NCBI GenBank assembly: GCA_000149265.1
Contig: CH003181.1
Span: 111,988 to 175,987, forward strand
Source of the DNA: Ciona savignyi
Taxonomy: Eukaryota > Chordata > Ascidiacea > Phlebobranchia > Cionidae
Length of the DNA: 64,000 nt
Direction of reading: 5' to 3'
Shown here: positions 20,788-32,800 of the stretch, piece after piece
Layout: the number at the start of each line of letters is the position of its first letter
How positions within the stretch are numbered: the stretch's first letter is position 1
The notes under the pieces: model-generated
Databases searched by the model: none
Told to the model about the DNA's origin: nothing
The model's input: the letters and a program-made list of their open reading frames with translations, nothing else
Position numbers and translations under genes: made by a program

Positions 20788-21147
20788 GTTGGTTTGCACA
20801 ACTATATGTTGTAAGGACTTCGTTGTAAGGAAATTCTACACAGAAAGATAAGGTTTGTGTTGATTCTGCCGGTTAGCTCTTTGTTGAGGACTTAGATAGA
20901 GTTAATCCTCGAAGATTGACTCGGTGAAAATGTACAATACTTCGGTCGGGGTGACGTAGGTTTAAAGCCAGCTCCGCTTAAACCGCAAATAAAGGCTGCA
21001 CCACACAAAATAAACGCTACACAAAATAAACGATATACTGCCTGAAATACTGCGTGATTTATTTTTTTATTGGGAAACATAACATTAACGTTTATAGATA
21101 AAAGACTCTACTGCAGGATACACATTCTTTTTTATTGTTTTTTTTTG

Positions 21148-21877
21148 TCATGGTCAGTTTCGAACCCATGATGGGCTACTTGCAAAGACCGTTTATTGTA
21201 CATTTACCTATCGGCAAAATGACCGTACAGGATACATATTTTTTACCCGAGCTAAGTTTCCAATAACATTGGATCATCACCAGGGCCGTTTTTGTACGGT
21301 AGTCGGTCAATATATCGGTTGTGTCGGTATATATGCATCGCTTGTGTTGACTAAATATACTGTTTTTGTGAGTCGGTATATGTATCGCTTGGTATATGTA
21401 TCGGTTGTGTTAAGATTTGTTAATATATTAGTCGGTATATGTATCGGTTGTGTTAAACAGTCGACCACTACACAGGATATACATTCTTTGCTCTTATCAG
21501 ATGAACGGTCAAGCACCCGGGTCAAGTCAGGTTATTAATTTAATTCCCACCACTAAGTGGCGCATTTTGCCCCAGGGCAATCTTCTTAATAAACGTTGCA
21601 TTCATAATATACGGTTGTGTGGCCGAATGGTTATCGCGAGCGATACATATAACGACTTCCAGACAAAAATACTGCTAGTGACGAGCCCATCATGAGTTCC
21701 AAACTTGGCTCGGTAAAAAAAAAACAAAAAAAACAAAAAAAACAACAAAAAAAACGTTGCATTCATCACTCGTGTGTGTCTGAATGGTTAACGAGACCCA
21801 CGCATATATCAACTAAACAAAACGGTGTAGGGGACGAACTCATTATGGGTTCGGCGGACAAACTTGGCCGATACACC
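21148..21877. mobile_element. Cluster of four family B SINEs
   Basis: Two minus-strand copies (21148-21230; 21244-21478, the latter with tandem GTCGGTATATGTATCGGTTG units) and two plus-strand copies (21611-21723 with a long A-rich tail; 21766-21877). They make up most of the intergenic DNA here; nothing coding was seen. Confidence 0.75.
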
Positions 21878-22232
21878 AGCGCTTACATTATTTACAAATG
21901 CACCCAACAATACTTTTGAAATAAATGACAACAACACTATTCAAATCAGAAATGTAACAATGCCGCACTGTGATGAATTATGGAAACTGGACACTAAAAT
22001 GAAGATTAAGATATATATTTCCATAGTTTATTTGGCAGTTTCCCCCTTTCCTTCATTCCTCTTACCCTCTCTTTAATATTTCCTGTTTTTTCGTTTGCTG
22101 CCTGCAGTTTTTAATGGCTTTAATAAAGCATCGAAGCATAATGGAAAGAGTTTTTAGACAGTATAAGCAAACTTATTTTCATCTGAATAAGTCGCTTCAA
22201 AAAATGGACTTATTCAGTCTCATTAGGATAAG

Positions 22233-22460
22233 AGAGAATAGAATATTAATATTTATCCCCGTGAATGGAAAAACGCAAGCATAGCGTCGGGTGCCTGCTG
22301 CTATTTCAGTGGGTTGTGTATAATTGGGACATTCGTAGAACCCATTAATCCACTGGTTCAGGCAATATCCATTACATGCCTTACCCAAGCACACAACCGG
22401 TTACGCAACGACAAGTTTTGAACCCGCAACCATTCGGCTGAAAGGCAGTTGGATACAGAC
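22233..22460 (-). mobile_element. Family A SINE, partial
   Basis: TATTAATATTTATCCCCG to CATTCGGCTGAAAGGC in the intergenic region; the centre is shortened. Confidence 0.7.
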
Positions 22461-22869
22461 TAACGATTTTAATCTAAAAATGCTTGTACGGAGGTGTGTA
22501 ATTGCCAAACAAAATTTCGCATGTTTAAATAATAGTTCAGCCCTAAATTTTGCTAATTAAATTCTTTGCTTCGATATCGAGTGATATCATTTTAACAAAT
22601 CTTGTATTTGATGTAAAATTAATTTCGATAAAATGATATTTTTGAATCTTTAGAATAAGATTTTATTTACATAGGGAACTCAGGGTGATTATATATCATT
22701 TTTAGCGACATATTTTTTACTAAATACAAGATTTCTTAAAGCGTTATTAACATCCAAGTATAAAGTTTAATTTGAAATGTTAAACATAAATCTAATAATT
22801 TTAATTCTGAATCTGATATCTAAACACGCGAAATATTATTGAAGAATTGTGTACCTATCCGTAAAGGTT

Positions 22870-23125
22870 GCAACACAAACGTTTATGAGTTTGCTACCCG
22901 TTTGTGGAGTAAAATGCTGGAGGTAGGGGTAAAACTAAAAAGAGGAAAATAGGGAAGTAGAGAAAGAGGAAAACTGAACATTAAAATGAATATTATGACT
23001 ATAAGGTGTAAGTGCTGGGATTAAAGTTAGTTATAGTTCTGCGTTGAGATTAGTGTTTGAGGCAGGGTTAGAATTAGTTTCCATAGTTTTAGTGAGCAGT
23101 TTCTCTCCTTCTCTCCTTTAAGTAT
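22870..23125. mobile_element. Dispersed A/G-rich element (family D)
   Basis: Contains GGAAAACTGAACATTAAAATG, TAAAGTTAGTTATAGTTC and TTAGTTTCCATAGTTTTAGT plus a TTCTCTCCTTCTCTCC end. A related copy at 27265-27510 has CATACTAAAATTAAGATTATG, GGTTAGTTCTTGGG and the same TTAGTTTCCATAGTTTTAAGTG; shorter pieces lie at 21975-22085 and 29528-29605. No coding capacity. Confidence 0.5.
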
Positions 23126-23204
23126 TGATGTGACCGAATGGTTAAATGCGACCGATACATATACCATACTAAAAACGGTATTGGAAACTTGGCACGGTAA
23201 AAAA
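23126..23204 (+). mobile_element. Family B SINE, partial
   Basis: GATGTGACCGAATGGTTAAATGC, CCGATACATATACC, CTTGGCACGGTAAAAAA. Confidence 0.7.
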
Positions 23205-23762
23205 GAAGAATAAAATGTGTTGACCGGAGGAATGGATTCAACTCCCTAAAGACATCGCACACGCTTAACATATGCGATGTTTTGTGCCATAATGTTACAT
23301 ATACCAAGGGCAGTGAATCCAACTTTAACCAGGCGGAAAATGCAAGAGGGCAGTTTCTCACCGAAAAGGTCATAAACGGACAATACAATCCCTCGGCGAC
23401 TTTGGAATGAATGCGAATTCTGCCACCTACTGTGGCGTCTTACTGTGCAACGTCATTTAAGTCAGCTACATTGAATAGATGTTTCAGTTGAATATGTCGT
23501 TCTGAGGTTTGTAAAGTTAGTTTTCAGATGATCAATATATTCTTCGATATGTACGTGGAATATATATATATTTTGTATTATTTTGTAATGGAGTTCAATG
23601 TATAACGGTTATACCAGGAAGTAAATGGGTTCGAATAAACATTTTTGTGCGGTGTACAAGCTGGTGATTAGACCCTGTGTCGATCCAGGGCAAAGTTGTC
23701 CGGTGGTCAAATGTCGTGGCCCGCCGAACCTACAGTCAATTGTTCAGGTGGTATTGTCTGGT

Positions 23763-24052
23763 CGAATCGCTTTCTTAGTTAGTGCGTCGACTTTTAGTTA
23801 AGACTGCTGCTTCAAAACTGGTCGCTAGCTAGTGGGTTGTTTCCTGGACAAGGCATTGAGGGGACATTGACTAGACCCAGTGACCAGTGGGTTAATAGGT
23901 TGTACTAAAACTGAAAAAACTTTGCCGGTGTGATTACTCTACCTTTGCAAAGTAATTTGTCGATTGCCCGTTTGTTACTCTCCCCAAGGAATTCGTAATA
24001 TTTTCCCATTCCCAGGTATAAAATATGAATATCCCATGATTCCCATCCTATC
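23763..24052 (+). mobile_element. Family A SINE, diverged
   Basis: Head TTAGTTAGTGCGTCGAC, middle TAGCTAGTGGGTTG, tail GAATATCCCATGATTCCC; an old intergenic copy. Confidence 0.7.
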
Positions 24053-24259
24053 TGTACCAGATAGACGCGATAAAGGATTGCTGTCATAACGTTATATTTA
24101 CGATTTCAGTCGTCTTATATTTGACGCGTGAGTGCGGGTATATTTTTTTTATTTATTACTTGCGCAGAAAAAAAAACAAAGTTGGCTCGGTAAACGAAGC
24201 TGCAGCTAGTGGTCCTACAGGTAAACCATATATGTATTATGAAAGATGCCTCAACGTAT

Positions 24260-24347
24260 AAGGTCGTGTGGCCAAATGGTTAACGTGCCGATACATATAC
24301 CAACTCTATAGAAAAATGGTTCTAGTCACGCCCATCGGTAAAAAAAG
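24260..24347 (+). mobile_element. Family B SINE, internally shortened
   Basis: GGTCGTGTGGCCAAATGGTTA, GATACATATACCAACTC, CACGCCCATCGGTAAAAAAAG. Confidence 0.7.
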
Positions 24348-24349
24348 AT

Positions 24350-26585
24350 GCCACAACGTTCGGGTGGCGTTCGTACGAGTTGTATATACATAAGTACACT
24401 GGCTAGCGCCTGCAAAGCTTTGAAAGTTTGGCCCTTGTTCCAACCCTTAAACTAAAAGACGAAGGGAAATACCACATTTTGTTAAGTATAAAGAGGCTGC
24501 AATAAATAGCACAATTCTTGGTAATACCAGAAAGCAATTCGTCGTAATACTCGCCCACGCAAAAAATCCCTAATTCATTTCTTAACCTAGATATGACCTT
24601 TTAAGTATAGCTCGAATGCAAAGGCTTTTGCAAACTGTAGCATATATCCAGTTTGTTTGTTTTGAGTTTAAAAGTAGTCGGGGCTTTGTAAATTGGAGCT
24701 TTTATACAGGTTGTTTTCTGGGTAAAACATGACGTATACCATTTATAGATCTGACGTCCGTCTAGGCGTAATCAGTCTTCTATATAAGTTTTTTATGCTT
24801 TATTATCTTATAAAAGATTACTTAATGTTAAATACTTCGTAAATGTAATGAATACGATCGTTAAACCGGTCCATAAAGTCGGCGAAAATTTTGCTCTGTC
24901 GTTAAGTACACGACTTAATTAATAATTGCCCGCGAAAAATTACGTGTAACTGTAGTGTCAATGCATTTTAAGCGACTTGTGTCAAGGTAGTAAATAACAA
25001 AATGGCACTTATTAGGCTCTTTCATTGTAAAGTTTTTCGCGTAGTTGTGCTAGATTTAATCAGGTCAAGTGTCACCGGTTTCAGTAAGTGTCTTGCACCA
25101 CTGAAAGACAAGTCGTTACAATTGCGATAAGACTATGCATGTGCAAACAGTCTCGGGCTTGAAGTGTATTGTGCGTGGCGGTGTATTATTACGTGATCCC
25201 TTAAAAAAATACAGGCCCTACTTGTACAGAGTCACACCAGTTCACAAATTTTGTAAAAAAAAGAAAAAAAGATAATAAGCTCAAGTTAGTGGTTGGTATA
25301 CATAGATACGTATTTGTTTATATAAACGCCCATCCTTCTTTTGACGTCATCAAAGCCACAATGTGTATATTTCGAAGTAGATTTCTTAAATTAAAGTTGA
25401 AGAAAAGTATTTTCAATAAAAATCACATTTTTTTGGTAAAACGGTTATTCCGATATCAAAGTGTAAATTCGTCTCGAAGCTAATCTAATTATAACCTTAC
25501 TGGTGTTTGTCATGGAAAGTGTTAATTTTAGGGCGTTTTAAGTTCTATTTAACAGATACGCCCAGATTTCCTATGTCCGCGGGCGGTAATAGTAGTGGTT
25601 ATTTGCCGATACATTCAAGCTGACCAAATATATTTGTGGCAGATATGTGTGCGGTCGTACCTACTTTCTATGGCCGTGAAGCTAAGAAACTACTCAGTTT
25701 TTTTATATTTAGTTTCATGTTAATTATGTCAGATTTAGGAATGTAAATAGGTGACTATATGACTACATGTCACTGCCGTCGATTTAAACAGGTTAATTTA
25801 ATTTTAAATTGCGAGTGATAGTGGAATTAAGTTACATTTCGAAACGTCTTAATATGGAAAGAGTGTTTAGACTTCAGAAAAGCACTACTTTAAGAGTAAA
25901 AATAAAACTACGGTGATAGTCGTTATTAACGTCATGTACAAGTTACCAATTTAATGTTAGTTTAAATCATCCTAGGCCCGTTAAACTTGAAGAGTGACGC
26001 AATGCAATGACCATATAGCCCTGGCCAGCACGGCAATTAAAACGTCAATATGGTTCTAATGTATCAACTGCACTGGCGCTGAAAAAAGGCGAAAATCACT
26101 TAAAGCTAGCGAAATCGTGACCTGTGCAGTTAAGACAGTCGCCACGGCCAGACAGTTTCTCCTGGTGAATTAGGGAGTTAGAAATGGCCCTGCAATTGTA
26201 TGCTTTTATCGTGGTTCAGCTGAGAAAACGTTATCACATAATTCACATAATATGATGAAAAGATAGCAGCCAAACCGGACAGTAGGTTTGACAGCGGTTT
26301 TAGCATTTAAAATCGCCTACGTTATAAACTTTAGTTCTAAATTTGTGGTTGTTGGGGGTGTTAAAAAGTGCAAAAATGTAAAAGCTATGGAAAATAGAAC
26401 TATAACCTTAGCACTCCTTCGAATAACCACAAAAGTAATTGATCGTATGCGTAATCACCCTAATAACATCTAAGACTTGACAAACTTTTAGTTATTACGA
26501 CGAATAATTATAGCCAAGTTAATTTCGTTTTGTTCAAGGTTACATACACCGTAAACATGTACGTCACAATTAGCATTTTTAGAAC
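24350..26585. other. Intergenic DNA without recognised repeat or gene
   Basis: AT-rich, apparently single-copy sequence. The longest ATG- or alternative-start frames (about 60 codons) have no recognisable protein character. This is the longest repeat-poor stretch of the window and a reasonable place for shared regulatory DNA, but I see no specific site I can name. Confidence 0.4.
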
Positions 26586-26601
26586 CTTATTCAAATAGAA
26601 T
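26586..26601 (-). ncRNA. Exact Ciona spliced-leader sequence followed by GT, copy 2
   Basis: The reverse strand reads ATTCTATTTGAATAAG then GTTCTAAAAATGC. The 16-mer is identical to copy 1 and GT again follows, but flanks differ from copy 1 on both sides. About 20 bases upstream on the same strand is CACTATAAAATAAC, a TATA-like element. It lies in the intergenic region between the two CUB genes. It could be a dispersed SL RNA gene or pseudogene. Confidence 0.5.
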
Positions 26602-27099
26602 ACCGAAATGTTATTTTATAGTGTGACATGGGTTCACGCGGCACAGTTAGCGGTTTGCTGTTGCCAAACTGTGAATCGAATTTGCGTAAAGCTATCCTTA
26701 GGCAATGCCACTAAACAGGTTTGGTGCCTAAAACGCAGCAGAGCAGGTTTATTTTTGTTCGTTTTCGTTCGTTTTATGTAGAGTAGTAAGAAAAGGAATG
26801 AATAAACGTTCGATAGCAAACTGATGTGATTTAAGTACGAAACCGGTTAGGATCGTGGTAATATGTTTATTTAGGTATTTAGAGTTTATGGTATACCATA
26901 TATTAAAGCATTTGATCTGGTAAAATATAAAGGTTTATATCGGGGGGTGTAAAAGTGTTGAGATAGGCAGTTAAAAGCACGAGAAAGAACCAGAATATTA
27001 GCATAGGAATCCCATAAATATTACTGCTTATTATATATACGACGACGGCTTATCTGCTGTTTCCCCCTCAAAATTCGCCGATTTTAAACTACGTGTAGG

Positions 27100-27510
27100 T
27101 AAAGTGAAAAACTGCTCAACAAAACTACCAAACTAAATTAAACCATGCCCCAACATAATCTTAACCCCAGAACTAATCTTAACTCTTACAACCTAATATT
27201 CATTCAGTATGTGGTTTCCTTCTACTTTATATCCCTCTTTCCCTCCCTTTAGAGTTACCTGAATTTCCCACTGGGAAAAACTAAAAGAAGGAAAAGCGGA
27301 AAGGAGGAACGGAGGAACGGAGGGAAACTGCATACTAAAATTAAGATTATGACATAAGAGTAAGCTTTAAACATAAGGTTGGTGTTAAGGTTAGTTCTTG
27401 GGTTACAATTAGTAGTTAGGGAAGTGTTCAAATTAGTTTCCATAGTTTTAAGTGTGCATTTTTCCTCCTTCCTTTCTTTCCACTTTCCCTCCTTTTAGTG
27501 TTGCGCTTGC
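27100..27510. mobile_element. Family D copies in inverted arrangement
   Basis: A minus-oriented diverged copy (27100-27250, CTTAACCCCAGAACTAATCTTAA) faces a plus copy (27265-27510); the two form a loose palindrome in the intergenic region. Confidence 0.45.
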
Positions 27511-27519
27511 CCAATGGAA

Positions 27520-29335
27520 TTACCCTACCGCGTGGTAAAATGATTAACGAAATATACTCCCTTCACAGCAACTAGTCAGAATGGTTATCGCGACGGAATT
27601 ATGTACAGCATTACATTTGACAAAACGGCCAGGTGATGATTTGCTTTAACGGAGTTAAAAACGTCATTTCCCCTCCGCACATGCGCACTATACTCCAAAG
27701 TTCACTGAAATTTGAATGATAATATATCGGCGAAAGCACACCCGATTTTTTAAATCGAAAAGCATTTATGTTTTATATCCGTCTAAAACAACTAATTGAA
27801 CTTGAGGAAACGAAAACGCGAAGGAAAGTTGATTTTTAATGCAATAAAATTTTTGGTTCTAGACTACACTGATTTTGCACAATTGACGGCACAATGTGAC
27901 ATTGGCTTAAAAGCCCTTATTAATTCGCTTTTTTCCTTCTTGGGTAAGTGTTTTTTTTCATCAGGGTTAGATTTGAACCCGTGATGGTTGGATTGTTATC
28001 TGTCAGATTGTCATTTGCCAGATTGTTATCTGTGAATGCATACATGCACGTTTTGTTTAGCCGCATTACATTAACAAGGTTACCCCGTAACATGAACCCA
28101 GGCGAACTACATGCAGAGAAACATAATATTAAACTGACAGGAACGTGGTAACACAGACTTAGTTTAGTGGAACTTGCCCGTTGGCCCGTTCGGTGCGTTT
28201 ACCGGGTCAATTACATATCGCCACTGCTGGGCTCCCAATCAATTAAACGGCGTTATATTTAACCTTTGCCGAGTTTACTTTAAAAGATTCCAGCGGTTCG
28301 GCAATTTTAATTAGTTGGACAACTTCCTATCAGTGCGTGGGATTGTTTCAAGCCGGCGTTTTGCAATATTGCAGACTACTGCATCGCACCGGTTATTATT
28401 GTAAATATAGGGCGGTGGGTAATTTTACGGAAATTCATTTTTTTGTTGATTTTTGGTTTACAATTGTTTTATAAACGCAGATATCCCTTCAATGTGGTCT
28501 CAAATTTAGGTCAACCGAAAAAAAAGAAGTTTTCAACGCAATTAAATTAGCCGGGTTAAATCATTAAGCAGGTTACCATAGTCTGAATAACTCGATAAAA
28601 ATAGTATAAATCGAAAAAAGGAAAAAAAATACGAAGAATTTTTAAAATTAAGGACAAAATTATTTTAATTAAAAAAAATCTTGGATATAACCGTATGGTA
28701 GTTTTGGAATATAGGTCAGCATACCTGATCTTTTTAGAAAAATTTGATATTTTTGGTAACTTTTTGTTAAAACTTATCTATGTTAAGTCAGCATACTTTT
28801 GTGCAAATTCGATTTACAAAAAAAGATTAAAACAAAATTTTAAACCTTATCTTCGTTAAGGCAAGCATACTTTTATGCAAGTTCGATTTTCGCACTTTTG
28901 CGTTAAGTCAAATCGCAAATGACAGTTAGCTAATATTCATGTACTTCAATCCGTTGTTTAGTCAATTGACAAACTGCTTTTCTAGCAAGATGTTATCGGT
29001 AGAATGTCTGATCCCATAAACGTCGGTAATAAGTAAGAGTATACGTGATAAAAGCCGTGCCACTAGCCTGCGGAAAATATGGTCACTGACACCGACGCGG
29101 AGTTTAGTTCGATCGTTCGAACGTCCATCTAAATAGCGAAATAATGGATAATAGCGGTTTGTGTTGTATCAACAGTTTAAATGACGTGGCCGTGTGCCGT
29201 AAATCAATAGTTGCGCGTGCAGGATTACGGATACTGGCGAAAACAGATGGTAAATATTTATGGACGGCACGAGTTTAATGATATGTTGACATGTTTCTAC
29301 CGGTGGTGTTGAAAAAACGCCGACGCCAAATCCCA
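27520..29335. other. Intergenic DNA upstream of the right gene
   Basis: Mostly unique AT-rich sequence; no gene was recognised. The segment 28780-28930 contains a diverged direct repeat (GTTAAGTCAGCATACTTTTG...TTCGATTT, three partial copies). Promoter elements could lie here but none is distinctive. Confidence 0.35.
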
Positions 29336-29337
29336 CC

Positions 29338-29670
29338 GATTAGCTTGTTTGGTTACTGCGTCGCCTTGCAGCAAACGGGTTGTAGGTTCGAAACTGCTCT
29401 CTTGCTAGTTGTGTGTTTGGGCAGGCCTTTTAACGGACATTGCCTATGGATGGGTTCTAGTAAATTGAACAATCAATATTTACAACAAACTGCAATATTT
29501 CTGTTGTTAACAATAGTGTATCAGTAAGGAAGATAATTAGTTTCCCAACTTTTAATGAGCAGTTTCCCTTGGTCCCTCTCTTTAGTATTATCATAATAAT
29601 TTAACGACTACTCGTGTATTACGCCTATTGTGTTTACGCATTCACGGGGAAAACTCAATATTCTATCCTA
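29338..29670 (+). mobile_element. Family A SINE directly upstream of the right gene
   Basis: Head CGATTAGCTTGTTTGGTTAC with B box GGTTCGAAACT, an internal insertion of unrelated sequence (29525-29605) and tail CACGGGGAAAACTCAATATTC. Its tail ends 39 bases before the ATG at 29709, so it forms the promoter or 5' UTR region. Confidence 0.75.
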
Positions 29671-29708
29671 ATTCCAATATTTTTTCAAGGGGCAGCATAA
29701 ACTATAAA

Positions 29709-29838
29709 ATGCTGCGATATTCCGGCCTAAACCGGTTCCTTGCATGTTTGTCTGCGGTGTTGATAGGTATTGACAGTGTTCGTGGTCAAATCAGGGAGGA
29801 AATGCTTCCTGCAGTGAATGAAACCGTACCTTCTGGAG
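29709..29838 (+). CDS. Right gene exon 1: start and signal peptide
   Basis: ATG at 29709 opens MLRYSGLNRFLACLSAVLIG followed by IDSVRGQIREEM, a good signal peptide with probable cleavage near SVRG. The mature start QIREEMLPAVNETVPSG has one N-glycosylation sequon (NET). The exon ends in phase 1 at G|GTAAGA. Just upstream, a pyrimidine stretch and AAGGGGCAG end about 13 bases before the ATG; this is a plausible trans-splice acceptor, directly behind the tail of a family A SINE. Confidence 0.82.
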
Positions 29839-32800
29839 GTAAGATACTTGGTGTTAATTGCTAACATGCATTGCGGTTTACTAGGAAGTGTAAAAAACTC
29901 ATGTTTAATCTGGTAAGCAATAAAACATTGTGAGATAGGTAATCGACAGATTACTTTGTTCCCACAGTTGAGTTATTAGAGGTTTTGTAGATTATTAATT
30001 CGAGATTGCTAAACGGTATGTGTGTTTTTTTCTGGATTAAGGGTGGACTTAGTTTCAAATCCATGATGGGCTCGTTGCTAAGACCGTTTTTAAATATAAT
30101 TAAGTATATGTATCAATCGCGTTAAGCACTCGGCCAAACGACCGTGCTTGCTAAACGGTATTTGTTCAACACAATAAACCACCGGGTTTAAAGAACTTCC
30201 GCCGTGTGACTTGCACACAAAGTGTGTATGTGTTATTTGAGCTTATGCTCATTAACTCACTGGAATGCCAAGCAGAGTTAACACATTTTCTGTTATGGAC
30301 TTGGTATAAATGTTTTTTATTTAATGGTATAAAACAGTCCATTTATACACAAGACTATGTTAATTAATTTAACTGTTTTCAAAACTGAGCCTGGTAAAGA
30401 TGCTTTTGGGAGATAATTCTTAATTCTAGCCGAAGTCACTGCCATGGTCCACCGCGGGCGATGAAATAAAATGTATTAACGACATAGACACCTATACAAA
30501 CACAAACAATACACATGTATGTAAATTCCCGCCTCTATTTAAATACTTAATGCGGATTGTGTCGTCACAGGTATCACGTGTAACTCAATTCTCCGGGTAC
30601 AGTCCAACGGTGCCACCGTAATCGACCAAGTTACACAACAAGAATGCGGACCCGATTCAAGCTGCCTTCTGTTTAACGCCACAGTCACCGTCAGCGTTGC
30701 AGGGCAATCTGGTTAGTATGCAAAATAGGACATTTATGTTTTATCTTTGTGAATTGGGAAAACGCAAGAGGCGTTAACACATAGGTAATCGTCAGATTGC
30801 AATTAAAGGAACGTCTGAATCATACACAACATACTGCAATAACTCCGGTAACCCGACGGTAGGGGCGAAGTGATCTAACGATTGTCCGTGGGAAAACGCC
30901 CCTATCGTTTTCTCATTCACGGGGATAAACATTAATATCCGATCTTCCTATCCTAATATTCATTGCCTTTTTAGATGTACCTGGCTCTATCGTGTATGGG
31001 GCTTGTATGCCAACTGCAGTATGCCCGTCAATCACATGCGAGCAGGTTACGTCGTTAGGTGTACTGGGTAGCCTACCAGGCAGTCCTCAAATAGACGAAT
31101 GTTCGGTGAATTGTTGCGACGAGAATCTATGTAATGGTGCTGTAATGCCTGACCCTACTCTTGAAACCTTGGTCTGTCACACTGTACTACGTGTACGCTC
31201 GGATGCTGATGTCATAATGAACCAAGTGACGCGACAAACGTGTATGCCAGGATCAAGTTGCTTGCTGGTAAATGCTGCTGTTAGCATTACACTACCCGGT
31301 ATTCCAGGTAAGTTAAACCAGAATTACATCTCCTATGCTTTCTTTTTGAATAAATGAGAAAAGTATTTTTATTTTTTCGCCCCTCTGTTACATTAAAGAA
31401 GAATGGCATAATTGATAAAAAATAGGGATCTAGGTTAAGCAACGCTTAGCCAATATTACCATATTAAAGGTATTGTTTGTATATTGCTTGATGGGGGGGG
31501 GGGCGTCCATCCACTTTGGAGTAGTGGTACTTATATACGGGTGTTATCGGAAAAATTCCGAGCGAAATAATGTATCAAAGGCCTGAAGTCACACACTGCA
31601 TTAGGGTATGATATTCATTTCATTCATGTCTATATTCGTGAGATCAAGTCGAGCACACTGTCGGGTTATTGCAGTGTGTTGTATGATCGACACTTTAGGA
31701 CCCATTAATCCACTAGGTTCAGCCAATGTCCGCTTAGACGTGTCTTTCCCATTAGCACAATCGATTAGCCAGCGACCAGTTTTGAATCTGCAACCCTTTG
31801 ACTGAAAGCCAACGCATTTATTTACCAAGGTATTCGGTCGGGCTTTTATGGAAAATTTTGCGAGTAACATAACCCCTTTTCAGCAACTTCCGGCGACATC
31901 ACTTACGGCGCGTGCACGCCAAGTTCAGCGTGCGGCTCGATGACGTGTGACCTCATGACGTCATCGGGAATGCTGAGTTCGTTGCCCGGACAACCGGTCC
32001 TGCAGGACTGTGATATTCGCTGTTGTAATGAGAGTCTTTGCAACGACGACGGTAGTCTGACTGCAAATGTAACAGGTTAGTGGCACCCTTTTATCACTAC
32101 AAAGATCTCTTTTCGCCTGCACCTTTTTTACCGTGCCATGTTTCGAACCCATGATGGGCTTAACACCAGGGCCATTTTTTGTATTAGAGTTGGAATATAT
32201 ATGTATCGGTGGTATCGGCGTTAACAATTCGTCCACATAACCGTACCTTTTTCTATTTTTTTATTGAGCTATGATTCGAATCCTTTATGCGCCCCCTCAA
32301 AACCGTGTTTTAATACAATTCTGTATATAAATCGGTCGCGGTAACCAATCGGCCCCACGGCCTAAAAACAGGACGTGGTGCTAAATGGTTAACACTACTG
32401 ATTCATATATCATTTCATAAAAAAAACGTCCAAGTGACGGTTCCATCATAGGTTTGAAAATGGATAAAGTAAAAAAAAAAGTATCACTTCTTGTGAATTC
32501 TAATTTTAGCACTACAGAAAAAACATTTCGCCTGCCGTTTCTGTGTTTTTTAGTAAAAAGCAACGCGTCCGGTTCATGTACCGTTTACTATAAAAAATGG
32601 ACTTAGTGATCAGTTTCTGTTTTATCTTAGTAAAGACGACTCATTAGTTAGGGAGGTGGCAATTTTTGTTTATTTATGTAGGTGTATACGTACAGTAGGT
32701 TCGGGTAGGACATTTATGTTTTATCCCCTAAATAGAAAAATGAAATAATGCGGGTGTCTTATACACTATTACAGGCCTTTATATAACGAAGCGCATTACC

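Noticed and set aside
20892..21080. 62-codon hydrophobic ORF upstream of the left gene
   Set aside because: Low-complexity start, no start-site context and no family features; kept only as unannotated 5' flank.
31492..31503. Poly-G run as a regulatory G-quadruplex
   Set aside because: A single homopolymer of about 12 G with no further G-tracts nearby; more likely simple sequence.
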